The notes under the pieces: generated by a model
What the model saw: the letters and a program-made list of their open reading frames with translations, nothing else
Told to the model about the DNA's origin: nothing
Database searches by the model: none
Part shown: piece after piece, positions 25,263 through 32,904 of the stretch
Layout of the letters: every line of letters begins with the position of its first letter
How positions within the stretch are numbered: position 1 is the stretch's first letter
Made by a program: the position numbers and the translations under genes
NCBI GenBank assembly: GCA_031253495.1
Contig: JAIRWC010000038.1
Span: forward strand, 1-53,168
Direction: 5' to 3'
Length of the DNA: 53,168 nt
From: Oscillospiraceae bacterium
GTDB taxonomy: Bacteria; Bacillota; Clostridia; Oscillospirales; Ruminococcaceae

Positions 25263-27034
25263 TTTTTTCTTGTATCGGCGGAAAGTATCAGGCTTAACTG
25301 CTTTTCCGTGTCCGCCGCCGGAACAAAGCCCTTAAACGCCTTAATTCCATACTTTCCTCTGTAACCGCGCCTAAGCAGTTCGGAGGCGACCAGTTCCCCC
25401 ACGCCGCCGCGTTCCGTCCCCTCTTCGACGAACAAAACGTTTTTATAGCCCCTTATTATATCAATCACCCCGTCGGGCAGCGGCTGTATCCTTATCAGTT
25501 GAAGCGCGTCCGCCCTGCCGATTATCTTATGGATTAACCTGCCGTACGTAACGATTAAACTCTTCGCGGAACCGGTCTTAAACAAACGGTAATCCCCGGC
25601 GCCCCCGCGAACGCCGCCTTTGTCCGCGAACCCCGCCCGCCCCCGCGGGTAACGCACCGCGACGGGACCCTTAACCTCGTACAAGGCCCGCCTTAAACAT
25701 TCGCGCAGCTCTTCGGGGGAAGCGGGTGAAAACACGGTAAAACCCGGGATTATCGAAAGCATCGCCGCGTCGAAAATGCCCTGATGGGTTTCCCCGTCCT
25801 CGCCGACCGCCCCGGCGCGGTCAATCGCCAGAACTATGTGCAGCTTCTCGATTGCCGCGTCGTGTATTAACCTGTCGAAGCATCTTTGCGAAAACGTCGA
25901 ATACACCGCGAAAACGGGCAGCATCCCCCGCGCCGCCAGCCCGCAGGCGAACGTCGCCGCGTGCCCTTCGGCAATCCCGCAGTCGAAAAAGCGTTCGGGG
26001 AAAACGTCGTTGAAATAATTGCACCCCGTCGCGTATTTCATCGCCGCGCTGATTAGGCAGATTTTTTCGTCTTTTTCGCCCAAAGCGAGGATTTCCCTGC
26101 CGAAAACCTCCGAAAATGTCCCTTTGCCGCGCTTGGCTTTGTCAAGGCCGTGATATTCCCCGGAATTGCGCTCGGCGGGTTTGAAACCCTTTCCCTTTTT
26201 GGTTTTGACATGGATTAAACAGGGGGAATTTATCATTTTGGCAAGCTCCAGCGCCTCGATTAACTCTTCCGGGTTGTGCCCGTCAACCGGGCCGTAATAT
26301 TTAAAACCGAGGCTTTCAAACAAATTGCTTTGGTAAACGGCGTTTTTCACGAATTTCTTCGTTTGGCTAATCGCGCCCTTTATCGCCTCGCCCGCCCGCG
26401 ACGTCCCGAGAAAGCCTTTCACGCTTAATTTGGCGCGATAATACTTCCTCGTCGTCCTCAAATGCGACAAATACGCGGAAATCGCCCCCGCGCTCTTTGA
26501 AATGCTCATTTCGTTGTCGTTGAGTATCACCAATAAATTCGCTTTGCTTTTCCCCGCGTTGTTCAACCCCTCGTAAACGCCGCCGTTGGTGAACGCGCCG
26601 TCGCCCGCCACGGCAATCGCCTTGCCGGCGTCGCCGGAAAGGCGCATCGCCTCCGCTATGCCGAGAGCCGCCGAAACGGAGATTCCTCCGTGCCCGCCGA
26701 TAAAGGCGTCGTGCTCCGATTCCGACGGCCGCGGGAACCCGGACAACCCCGCTTCGCCGCGCAGCGCGCCGAAACGCCCCATTCTGCCCGTGAGCAGTTT
26801 ATGGGTATAAGCCTGGTGCCCCACGTCGAAAACAATCTTGTCGAACGGCGAGGAATAAACCCTGTGCAAAGCGGTAATCAACTCGACCGTTCCCAAGTTG
26901 GACGCCAAATGCCCGCCCGTCTTCGGAACGGTTTTAATAAGAAATTCCCGTATTTCCGCGCATAAAACCTTCAGTTCTTCTATCGACAACCTTTTAAGCT
27001 TGTCAGGGGTGATGTCGCCGTCGAGGTATTTCAT
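25259..27034 (-). CDS. dxs: 1-deoxy-D-xylulose-5-phosphate synthase
   Basis: Predicted 591 residues, slightly shorter than the usual ~620. First enzyme of the MEP isoprenoid pathway: pyruvate plus glyceraldehyde 3-phosphate gives DXP, with ThDP. Seen: GGHLASNLGTVELITALH with catalytic His42, FDVGHQAYTHKLLTGR, the ThDP motif AVAGDGAFTNGGVYEGLNNAG to NDNEMSIS, and DRAGAVGEDGETHQG in the pyrimidine domain. Its ATG overlaps the stop of the PAP2-like gene (ATGA). ispA, often between xseB and dxs, is missing here. Confidence 0.95.
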   Translation of the reverse strand: MKYLDGDITPDKLKRLSIEELKVLCAEIREFLIKTVPKTGGHLASNLGTVELITALHRVYSSPFDKIVFDVGHQAYTHKLLTGRMGRFGALRGEAGLSGFPRPSESEHDAFIGGHGGISVSAALGIAEAMRLSGDAGKAIAVAGDGAFTNGGVYEGLNNAGKSKANLLVILNDNEMSISKSAGAISAYLSHLRTTRKYYRAKLSVKGFLGTSRAGEAIKGAISQTKKFVKNAVYQSNLFESLGFKYYGPVDGHNPEELIEALELAKMINSPCLIHVKTKKGKGFKPAERNSGEYHGLDKAKRGKGTFSEVFGREILALGEKDEKICLISAAMKYATGCNYFNDVFPERFFDCGIAEGHAATFACGLAARGMLPVFAVYSTFSQRCFDRLIHDAAIEKLHIVLAIDRAGAVGEDGETHQGIFDAAMLSIIPGFTVFSPASPEELRECLRRALYEVKGPVAVRYPRGRAGFADKGGVRGGAGDYRLFKTGSAKSLIVTYGRLIHKIIGRADALQLIRIQPLPDGVIDIIRGYKNVLFVEEGTERGGVGELVASELLRRGYRGKYGIKAFKGFVPAADTEKQLSLILSADTRKN

Positions 27035-27513
27035 ACGTCAAAAGCCATTCCTATCAATATTCCCAGTAACGCCCCGCACAAAACCTCAAGCGGGCTGTGC
27101 CCGAGAAATTCCTTCAGTTCCTTCGCGTTTCTCCCATTGATTTTTTCTTCCGAATCGCCTTGTTTCCCCCCGCCCGGGCTGTTTGCGCGCCGGCGGAGCC
27201 TGTTCAGTTCCCTCGCGTGCAGACCCGCCGCCCTGCGAACGCCCGTCGCGTCGTACATGACGATTAGCGCCACAATCATCGCCAACGCGAACAGCGGCGA
27301 CTGAAAACCCTCCGACCGCAGCGCGACGACCGCCAACGCGCACACCCCCGACGAATGGGAGGAAGGCATCCCCCCCGCGCCGGTAAGCCGCTCTTTCCGG
27401 AAAACCTTGTACTGCACCGCGTAAATCAAGTATTTCAATAATTGCGCCGCGATAAAACTGACAATGGGCGCGATTAATAAAACGTTATAATATTCCTTAA
27501 GAAAATCGGGCAT
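27031..27513 (-). CDS. Divergent PAP2-family membrane protein (DUF212)
   Basis: Predicted 160 residues with four to five hydrophobic helices. The core GAGGMPSSHSSGVCALAVVAL is the signature of this family, which resembles acid phosphatase/vanadium haloperoxidases. MYDATGVRRAAGLHARELN and the C-terminal LGHSPLEVLCGALLGILIG are also typical. Enzyme activity has not been established for the family. It is stop-start coupled to dxs, a conserved clostridial neighbour, which suggests a link to polyprenyl phosphate metabolism (inference). Confidence 0.88.
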   Translation of the reverse strand: MPDFLKEYYNVLLIAPIVSFIAAQLLKYLIYAVQYKVFRKERLTGAGGMPSSHSSGVCALAVVALRSEGFQSPLFALAMIVALIVMYDATGVRRAAGLHARELNRLRRRANSPGGGKQGDSEEKINGRNAKELKEFLGHSPLEVLCGALLGILIGMAFDV

Positions 27514-27539
27514 CGCTCAACTTCTCCGCTCGGTTATTA

Positions 27540-27764
27540 TCAAGAATTTTCCACGCCCGGGGGTTCGCCGCCCGCGCTCTCGTTTTCGATTTTTTCAACG
27601 GTTAATTTCGCGGTTTCTATCCGGCGTTTGCAAATATCGATTAACCCCACCGCCTCGCCGTAGAGTTTAAGCGATTCCTCAAGGGGGAGATTCTGGTCGT
27701 TCATGGTCGCCGAAATTTCGGCAAGGCGGCTTAACGCCTGTTCAAAGTTTAATCTTTCAGCCAT
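27540..27764 (-). CDS. xseB: Exodeoxyribonuclease VII small subunit
   Basis: Predicted 74 residues, the usual size. LNFEQALSRLAEISATMNDQNLPLEESLKLYGEAVGL is the XseB helical hairpin; several small subunits coat the XseA coiled coil. I choose ATG 27764 (MAERLNFE). Homologues start there, and the bases before it belong to a leader repeat that ends at the ATG of another gene (35146). An ATG 12 bases upstream (27776) is possible and has GAGG nearby. Confidence 0.9.
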   Translation of the reverse strand: MAERLNFEQALSRLAEISATMNDQNLPLEESLKLYGEAVGLIDICKRRIETAKLTVEKIENESAGGEPPGVENS

Positions 27765-27836
27765 GTTTATGACCATGCCGCCTCACCCTACACAAAACTC
27801 AATGAAAATTGCGGCATGGCGATTCGTCCTTTTCTT
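27765..27836 (-). repeat. Duplicated ~73-base leader element, copy B (upstream of xseB)
   Basis: Read on the minus strand it runs from AAGAAAAGGACGAATC to GGCGGCATGGTCATAAAC, ending exactly before the xseB ATG. It matches 35075-35145 with 11 substitutions, all transitions, and one single-base gap. It starts at the xseA stop codon and fills the entire xseA-xseB gap. Confidence 0.75.
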
Positions 27837-29046
27837 ATTTTTCAACCTTCTCCTCGACCCTCGCGATAATTTTCCCCTTGTGCAGTTTTATATGCAACCT
27901 GTCCCCCGCGCCGACGTCTTCGCAGCTCGTAACGGTCTTGCCGCCCTCGGTCGAAACGATGGCGTAACCCCGCATAAGGACGTTCGCGGGACCTAACGCC
28001 TCGACCCGTTTCATCTCGGTGATTAACCGCTGTTTTTTCCCCGTTATCAAAGCGCCGACCGCGTTTTTCAACTGTTTTTCAAAAATATCGAACTGCCTTT
28101 CGTAAGACGATAAACGCGCCGACGGCGACTTGGCGTTGATTTCCCGCCTTAACGCCTCAACCCGCTCCGAACCGAGCGCGACTATCCGCGTCATCCCTAT
28201 TCTCATATCTTCTCTCAACGCGATTAACGCCGCGTACGTCTCGCTCAAATCGGGGACGCACATCTCCGCCGCCGCGGACGGGGTGGGGGCGCGCGTATCG
28301 GCGACAAAATCTCCGATTGTAAAGTCCGTTTCGTGCCCCACCGCCGAAATCGTGGGAACATCACTGGCGAATACGGCCCTCGCCACCGCCTCGTCGTTGA
28401 ACGCCCGCAAATCCTCTATCGAGCCGCCGCCCCGCCCGAAAATGATTACGTCCGCGCCTTTTTCAAGCGCCCGCGCCTTATTGAAAGCGGAGATTATGGA
28501 GGCGGGGGCGTTCGCGCCCTGAACCAGCGCGGGTATAAGCGTTACCTTAACCAAAGGGTTGCGCCTGCCCAAAACGTTCAGGATATCCTGAAACGCCGCG
28601 CCCGTTTCCGCCGTTATAACCGCCACGCGACCGGGCGAACGCGGAAGGGGGCGTTTTTTCGCGAACAACCCCTCTTTTTCAAGTTTTTCCTTAAGTTCCA
28701 AAAAGGCGAGATAAAGCGCGCCTTTTCCTTCGGGCCTCATCTCGAAGACGTAAAGCTGATACTGCCCGTCGCGCTCGAAAGCGCGGACGTCGCCGCGGAC
28801 CGTAACGGTCAAACCGTTTTCGGGCTTGAACTTCAGCCCGCCCGCGCTTGATTTGAACATTACGGCTCTTATGGACGAATTTTCGTCCTTGAGCGTGAAA
28901 TAAAGGTGCCCGGTCTTATAGTGGTCGGTAAAATTTGAAATTTCGCCCTTAACGCGAACGTCCGAAAGGGACTTGTCGCTTTTCAGCAACGCCGCGATTT
29001 TGCGGTTGACCTGCGATACCGTAACCGTCGTTTGCCCGTTATCCAT
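27835..29046 (-). CDS. xseA: Exodeoxyribonuclease VII large subunit
   Basis: Predicted 403 residues. Catalytic subunit that degrades single-stranded DNA to oligonucleotides. N-terminal OB fold: VSQVNRKIAALL, VKGEISNFTDHYKTGHLYFTLKDENSSIRAVMFK. The catalytic domain includes VAVITAETGAAFQDI, IIFGRGGGSIEDLRAFNDEAVARAVF and SAVGHETDFTIGDFVADTRAPTPSAAAE. A coiled coil follows. ATG 29046 overlaps the nusB end by eight bases and is preferred to an extension at 29088 lying inside nusB. In most clostridia xseB abuts xseA; here the leader repeat separates them. Confidence 0.95.
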   Translation of the reverse strand: MDNGQTTVTVSQVNRKIAALLKSDKSLSDVRVKGEISNFTDHYKTGHLYFTLKDENSSIRAVMFKSSAGGLKFKPENGLTVTVRGDVRAFERDGQYQLYVFEMRPEGKGALYLAFLELKEKLEKEGLFAKKRPLPRSPGRVAVITAETGAAFQDILNVLGRRNPLVKVTLIPALVQGANAPASIISAFNKARALEKGADVIIFGRGGGSIEDLRAFNDEAVARAVFASDVPTISAVGHETDFTIGDFVADTRAPTPSAAAEMCVPDLSETYAALIALREDMRIGMTRIVALGSERVEALRREINAKSPSARLSSYERQFDIFEKQLKNAVGALITGKKQRLITEMKRVEALGPANVLMRGYAIVSTEGGKTVTSCEDVGAGDRLHIKLHKGKIIARVEEKVEK

Positions 29047-29437
29047 TGTGCTTATCCCTGTAATACGCGCCCAAAAGACCGCCGACAAAGCCGCAGTCGG
29101 ATTTGCCCGCGTATTTCTTGCATAATTCTATGGCTTCGTTGACGGCGACCTTGTCCGGCATATCCGGACATTCGTCCATTTCGTAAAGGGCGAGCCTCAA
29201 AACGGCTAAGCTGACCTTGGCTATCCTCTCCGCCTTGCGCGTTTTGCTGTAACGCGCGATAATTTCGTCGGCCGCCGCGTTCCCGAGAACGCCCTTTACC
29301 GTTTTGACCACCGAATTGTCGGTTTTAAGCTCGAACCCGTAAACGTCGTTCTCGATAATTTCTTCTACGCTGTCGTCGTTTAACTGCGTTTGATAAAGCA
29401 ATAAAAACGCCGCTTCCCTTTTTTCGCGCCGGGTCAT
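29039..29437 (-). CDS. nusB: Transcription antitermination protein NusB
   Basis: Predicted 132 residues. It binds boxA RNA with ribosomal protein S10 in rRNA antitermination complexes. Typical start MTRREKREAAFLLLYQTQLN, then the C-terminal all-helical fold with LALYEMDECPDMPDKVAVNEAIELCKKY and GFVGGLLGAYYRDKH. Its ATG overlaps the Asp23 stop by four bases and its end overlaps xseA, so asp23-nusB-xseA are translationally coupled. Confidence 0.94.
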   Translation of the reverse strand: MTRREKREAAFLLLYQTQLNDDSVEEIIENDVYGFELKTDNSVVKTVKGVLGNAAADEIIARYSKTRKAERIAKVSLAVLRLALYEMDECPDMPDKVAVNEAIELCKKYAGKSDCGFVGGLLGAYYRDKHNG

Positions 29438-29799
29438 TGAACCGCTTCCCCGTTCGCGCGGATACCGGCGATTTTGACGTTGACCTTTGAAACGGCTATG
29501 CCGGTCATGTTCTGCACCGCCGACTTGACGCTGCGCTGCGCCGATTCCGCCACGCGAACGGCTTTATGCCCTTCGACGACGATAATGTTGACGTTTATTT
29601 CGGCGGCCTCGCCTTTCAAAGAAACGCGTATGGGGGATATGAAACGGTTGGCGATTAACAGCGGATTTTCGGCGGTTTCAAGATGATTCCCCGCCGTTGA
29701 GACGCCTTTTATCTCCATCGCCGCGAGTTCCGCGATTTTGACAATCACGCCGCCCGATATTTTCAAGCCGCCCATGGCCGTGTTTATCTTTTTGTCCAT
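29434..29799 (-). CDS. Asp23/Gls24 family envelope stress protein
   Basis: Predicted 121 residues. The fold is seen in GGLKISGGVIVKIAELAAMEIKGV, IRVSLKGEAAEINVNIIVVEG and VAESAQRSVKSAVQNMTGIAVSKVNVKIAGI. Members of this family, such as AmaP-associated Asp23 and YloU, are membrane-associated cytoplasmic proteins linked to cell-envelope homeostasis. First gene of the nusB operon, as in many clostridia, with its own promoter at 29892-29920 and GGGGGGAG before ATG 29799. Confidence 0.9.
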   Translation of the reverse strand: MDKKINTAMGGLKISGGVIVKIAELAAMEIKGVSTAGNHLETAENPLLIANRFISPIRVSLKGEAAEINVNIIVVEGHKAVRVAESAQRSVKSAVQNMTGIAVSKVNVKIAGIRANGEAVQ

Positions 29800-29841
29800 A
29801 ACTCCCCCCGTAAAATCGGTCTGCCGCTTTCGGCGCGACCC

Positions 29842-29880
29842 CGTATAAATTCAAGACGCGAAGCGTTTTGAATTTATACG
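29842..29880. repeat. 39-base palindrome, family 3, copy 2
   Basis: Arms CGTATAAATTCAAGACGC (29842-29859) and its near-perfect complement (29863-29880) around GAA, one mismatch in 18. It lies in the 5' leader of the asp23 operon, between promoter and RBS, so the RNA would carry a long hairpin. Related to 24517-24555. Confidence 0.7.
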
Positions 29881-29891
29881 GCCGTAAGGAC

Positions 29892-29920
29892 AGTATACCA
29901 TAAATTTCATAAAGGCGCAA
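29892..29920 (-). promoter_or_regulatory. Sigma-A-type promoter of the asp23-nusB operon
   Basis: On the minus strand TTGCGC (29915-29920), 17-base spacer, TATACT (29892-29897). The transcript start near 29885 precedes the palindrome at 29842-29880. Confidence 0.6.
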
Positions 29921-29955
29921 TATAAATTTTGTTAATTTTACATTTATCGCCCGTA

Positions 29956-31332
29956 TTACGGGGTTCGCCGCCTCGTAACCTCTTTTATCCACTTTCGCCG
30001 CTTAATCCTTACCGCGCATATAACCGTCTTTATCGCCTCGTCCGACTTCATCCCGGCCAGAACCGCCGCCACCGGCAGTTTAAGAGCGAACGCGAACACC
30101 GCCGCCAAGGGGAGCGCCACCCCCCAAATCACGGCGATTTCCATAATCAGGCAAAAGCGCGTGTCGCCGCCGCCGCGCAGGGTTCCGACAATCGTCATGG
30201 TGGCGATTGAAGAAAAGATGATTACAAACGCCATGACGAACATCAGTTCCTTTGCCAGCGCCAGCGTTTCGGCGGACAAACCGAACGCGCGCGCCGCGGC
30301 GTCGCGTATCAACAGCACGAATACGCAACCGACGGCCCCCATAATCACGCTCATTTTAAAGAACTTTTCGGCCTTGCGCTGCGCTTCCCCGAGTTTGCCC
30401 TCGCCGACGGACTTCCCCACCAGCACCATGGCCGCGTTTGAAATTCCGATTATAGCCGACGAAAACAGCTGGAATATTTGGTTTGAGACGGTGTTGGCGG
30501 CGACGGGGTCGCCTTTCGCGTATTCTATATGCCCGATTATCGCCGCCTGAACGGCTATCGCCAAAGCCCAGACCAATTCGTTGAACAAGACGGGGAAACC
30601 GTATTTCAGCAAATCCCCGAATAACGGCTTGTCAAAACAAAAAATATCCTTAAAGCGGAACTTCAGCCTTTTATCCGCCAAGAACACATACGCGGCGAAT
30701 ATGGCAAATCCGGCGGCGCGGGCGATTAACGTCGCGATTGCCGCGCCTTTTATCCCGAGCGCGGGGAAGCCGAGGTTACCGAATATGAGCGCCCAATTCA
30801 AAAAGACGCTTATGAAAAGGGCGATTAAATCGGTGAAAAGCGATATTTTCACGATTTCCACGCTTCGCAGCATAGCCATGAGCGTAAAGGAAATCCCGCA
30901 CATAAAGTAAGAATATCCGACAATTCCGAGATATTCGACCCCTTTTTCAATGATAACCGCGTTTTTGGTGAACAGACCCATTACCCCCGCCGGAAACATC
31001 AAAACCGCCATTCCCGTGACAAACGAGATTATAACGCCGATATGCAAAATCATCGCGGTGATTTTACGGATAGCCTTAACGTCGCCCTTGCCCCAGTATT
31101 GCGCGGCAAGCGTAATGCCGCCGCCCGTCAGCCCGACCATGGTAAGGATGAAAATAAAAAACAGTTGGTTGGCAAGGCTTGCCGCGGATATAAGCTCGTC
31201 GGCCTCGGAAGCCCAACCGAGCATAACCGCGTCGGCCATGCTCACCGAAAAGCTGACCAACTGCTGAAAAGCTATCGGCACGCCTATCGCGATTACGCTT
31301 TTATAAAATTTTTTGTCTTTGATAAGTTCCAT
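29956..31332 (-). CDS. MATE family multidrug/cation antiporter
   Basis: Predicted 458 residues with about twelve helices in two homologous halves. The N terminus reads FYKSVIAIGVPIAFQQLVSFSVSMADAVMLG, followed by LFFIFILTMVGLTGGGITLAAQYWGKGD; the second half starts near FPVLFNELVWALAIAVQAAIIGH. These are the MatE domains of the NorM/DinF class, which export cationic drugs or metabolites against Na+ or H+. ATG 31332 is the family start; its ribosome binding site is poor, and a TTG seven codons upstream is possible. It is preceded by a strong terminator. Confidence 0.92.
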   Translation of the reverse strand: MELIKDKKFYKSVIAIGVPIAFQQLVSFSVSMADAVMLGWASEADELISAASLANQLFFIFILTMVGLTGGGITLAAQYWGKGDVKAIRKITAMILHIGVIISFVTGMAVLMFPAGVMGLFTKNAVIIEKGVEYLGIVGYSYFMCGISFTLMAMLRSVEIVKISLFTDLIALFISVFLNWALIFGNLGFPALGIKGAAIATLIARAAGFAIFAAYVFLADKRLKFRFKDIFCFDKPLFGDLLKYGFPVLFNELVWALAIAVQAAIIGHIEYAKGDPVAANTVSNQIFQLFSSAIIGISNAAMVLVGKSVGEGKLGEAQRKAEKFFKMSVIMGAVGCVFVLLIRDAAARAFGLSAETLALAKELMFVMAFVIIFSSIATMTIVGTLRGGGDTRFCLIMEIAVIWGVALPLAAVFAFALKLPVAAVLAGMKSDEAIKTVICAVRIKRRKWIKEVTRRRTP

Positions 31333-31361
31333 GTTTGGCAAACCGCTCCGCAAACGCCCGT

Positions 31362-31414
31362 AAAAAACGGCCGGCGATTAATTACAATCACCGACCGACA
31401 AGCCAATCGCCGAC
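31362..31414 (-). terminator. Rho-independent terminator after the OadG-like gene
   Basis: On the minus strand GTCGGCGATT (31405-31414) pairs with AATCGCCGGC (31370-31379), then CG and six T (31362-31367). It begins three bases after the stop at 31417. Confidence 0.75.
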
Positions 31415-31416
31415 CA

Positions 31417-31842
31417 TTATAATCCGCTTTTGATATTTTCCCAAACGCCCGCTTTCCCCCAGGCGGAACGCAAAACCTTCTTTTTAACGCTTTTTATCTC
31501 ATACCGCTTCCCTTCCGCTTCGGCGAAAGCGGCGACCGCCGCGCTTATAACGGCGATAATCTCGCCGCCGACGGCTTCGGTCTCCTCAAGGCGGCGTTTC
31601 GCGTCGAACCGAACGGGTTCCGCGAGGCGAAACGATTTGGCGTCGGCCATATGGAAAGACTTTATCTCCCCGCGCGCCTTGCCTTTTTTTCTCCCGTTCG
31701 CGGAAAGAACGCCCCTGACAATCAAATAAGCGAACGTTACGCCGACGACCGCGAAAAACGCGACCGTCAACGCGCCCACCGCGCCGGAATCAAGGCTGTT
31801 CAGCCCGTTTGGCGCAACCGCCGATAAAACAAAAGCGTTCAT
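31417..31842 (-). CDS. OadG-like sodium-pump gamma subunit family protein
   Basis: Predicted 141 residues. One N-terminal helix (about 26-50, ALTVAFFAVVGVTFAYLIVRGVL) is followed by a charged linker and the pattern EIIAVISAAVAAFAEAEGKRYEIKSVKKKVLRSAWGKAG. That combination is typical of the gamma subunit of biotin-dependent decarboxylase sodium pumps (OadG/MmdC). However, no alpha, beta or biotin-carrier subunit is nearby. Start ATG 31842 follows GGAGGG. It may be an orphan gamma subunit or a look-alike. It is cotranscribed with the CheX-like gene upstream (28-base gap). Confidence 0.6.
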   Translation of the reverse strand: MNAFVLSAVAPNGLNSLDSGAVGALTVAFFAVVGVTFAYLIVRGVLSANGRKKGKARGEIKSFHMADAKSFRLAEPVRFDAKRRLEETEAVGGEIIAVISAAVAAFAEAEGKRYEIKSVKKKVLRSAWGKAGVWENIKSGL

Positions 31843-31870
31843 AAACCCTCCGCGTTTTTGATGCGGCAAA

Positions 31871-32767
31871 TCATATATTGTGTGAAATCGTCGCGAAATT
31901 CGGCTTTATCCCGAAGCCTATCAGCAAATCCAACCGCGTGTCGCCGACGGTTACGGGCAGGAGGAAACAGCTTTCGTTCGCGCTGACCGTGCTGAATTTA
32001 TACACGAAAGGGCTGTCGAGAAGATAAATGCTCTTTTCCTTTTCGATAACGCTTTGAAAAATACAGGAAACGCAGTTCAAAAACGTGCGCAGACTGTCGT
32101 ACCGCCCGTCGTAGCCGCCCGCGGCGAAATCGCGCGCGAGCGAGTCGTTGAGCTTTTGCAGCGTCGGCTTATCCCCGCAGATTCCGATAAAATACCGCTC
32201 GTCCCCCGCCACGACCTTTTGAACCGCCATCCTTTCCGCCGAATAGCTGAACACGCCCGAACCGGGCGAAAACCTTATCCCCGCGCCGACAAAGCGGAGT
32301 ATATGCTTCAACAGAATGGCCATGTACTGGTTGGCGAAATAATCCCGCGAATCGATAAACGAGGCGAACACCATTTCCGTATCGTCGCCGAACACGCGGG
32401 AAACGCCGTCCTCGCCGAGGGAATAGTGCTTTTCAAATTCCCGCAGTTCGCCGTCCAAACGGTCGGCGGGGATAACCTTTTCCCTGATTAACCTTTTGAA
32501 AAACAAATAATTCGGCGCATAAGACCCGCTACGCCCCTCTTTCGGGTTAACGGCGCCCGCCCGCGCGTCGTATTCCGCAATCAATTCGGACAGCTTGGAA
32601 TTTAAAACGGCGTCAAGACGCTCTATTTCCGCGTAAAAGCCTTCCTCCCCGCGCGCGTTCTCCCGAATAAGGCTTTCCGCGTTGCTGCAGTCAATCAGCC
32701 CCGAAAGTTTTTCCGGCGTTATCTTGCCCGTATTTATCAAATATCTGCCGAACAAGTATTCAAACAT
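31871..32767 (-). CDS. CheX-like chemotaxis-associated protein
   Basis: Predicted 298 residues, soluble. The N-terminal MFEYLFGRYLINTGKITPEKLSGLID resembles the start of a clostridial two-domain family: a short helical repeat, similar to the type II secretion GspE N-domain, plus a CheC/CheX-like domain. The C-terminal half (about 120-298) includes FANQYMAILLKHILRFVG and LRTFLNCVSCIFQSVI and ends with VTVGDTRLDLLIGFG. CheX-type proteins dephosphorylate CheY-P; I cannot confirm the catalytic Glu-Asn pair. ATG 32767 is placed 9 bases after GAGGGG. The divergent promoter region separates it from 32905. Confidence 0.45.
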   Translation of the reverse strand: MFEYLFGRYLINTGKITPEKLSGLIDCSNAESLIRENARGEEGFYAEIERLDAVLNSKLSELIAEYDARAGAVNPKEGRSGSYAPNYLFFKRLIREKVIPADRLDGELREFEKHYSLGEDGVSRVFGDDTEMVFASFIDSRDYFANQYMAILLKHILRFVGAGIRFSPGSGVFSYSAERMAVQKVVAGDERYFIGICGDKPTLQKLNDSLARDFAAGGYDGRYDSLRTFLNCVSCIFQSVIEKEKSIYLLDSPFVYKFSTVSANESCFLLPVTVGDTRLDLLIGFGIKPNFATISHNI

Positions 32768-32800
32768 ATCAAAATTCCCCTCAGTCAAAGCCTTTCCCCC

Positions 32801-32829
32801 ATTTTATCATACTTTCCGCGAAATGTAAA
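32801..32829 (-). promoter_or_regulatory. Sigma-A-type promoter of the CheX-like/OadG-like pair
   Basis: Minus strand TTTACA (32824-32829), 17-base spacer, TAAAAT (32801-32806). It is back to back with the promoter at 32839-32867. Confidence 0.55.
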
Positions 32830-32838
32830 GCGAAAGAT

Positions 32839-32867
32839 TTGACAAATTAAAATAAAAGTGATATTAT
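32839..32867 (+). promoter_or_regulatory. Sigma-A-type promoter of the 32905 gene
   Basis: TTGACA (32839-32844), 17-base A/T-rich spacer, TATTAT (32862-32867). Only 9 bases separate its -35 box from the divergent -35 box. Confidence 0.65.
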
Positions 32868-32904
32868 ATTCCGTGTATACAGTCTGAAAAGAAGGTGTTG
32901 AATT

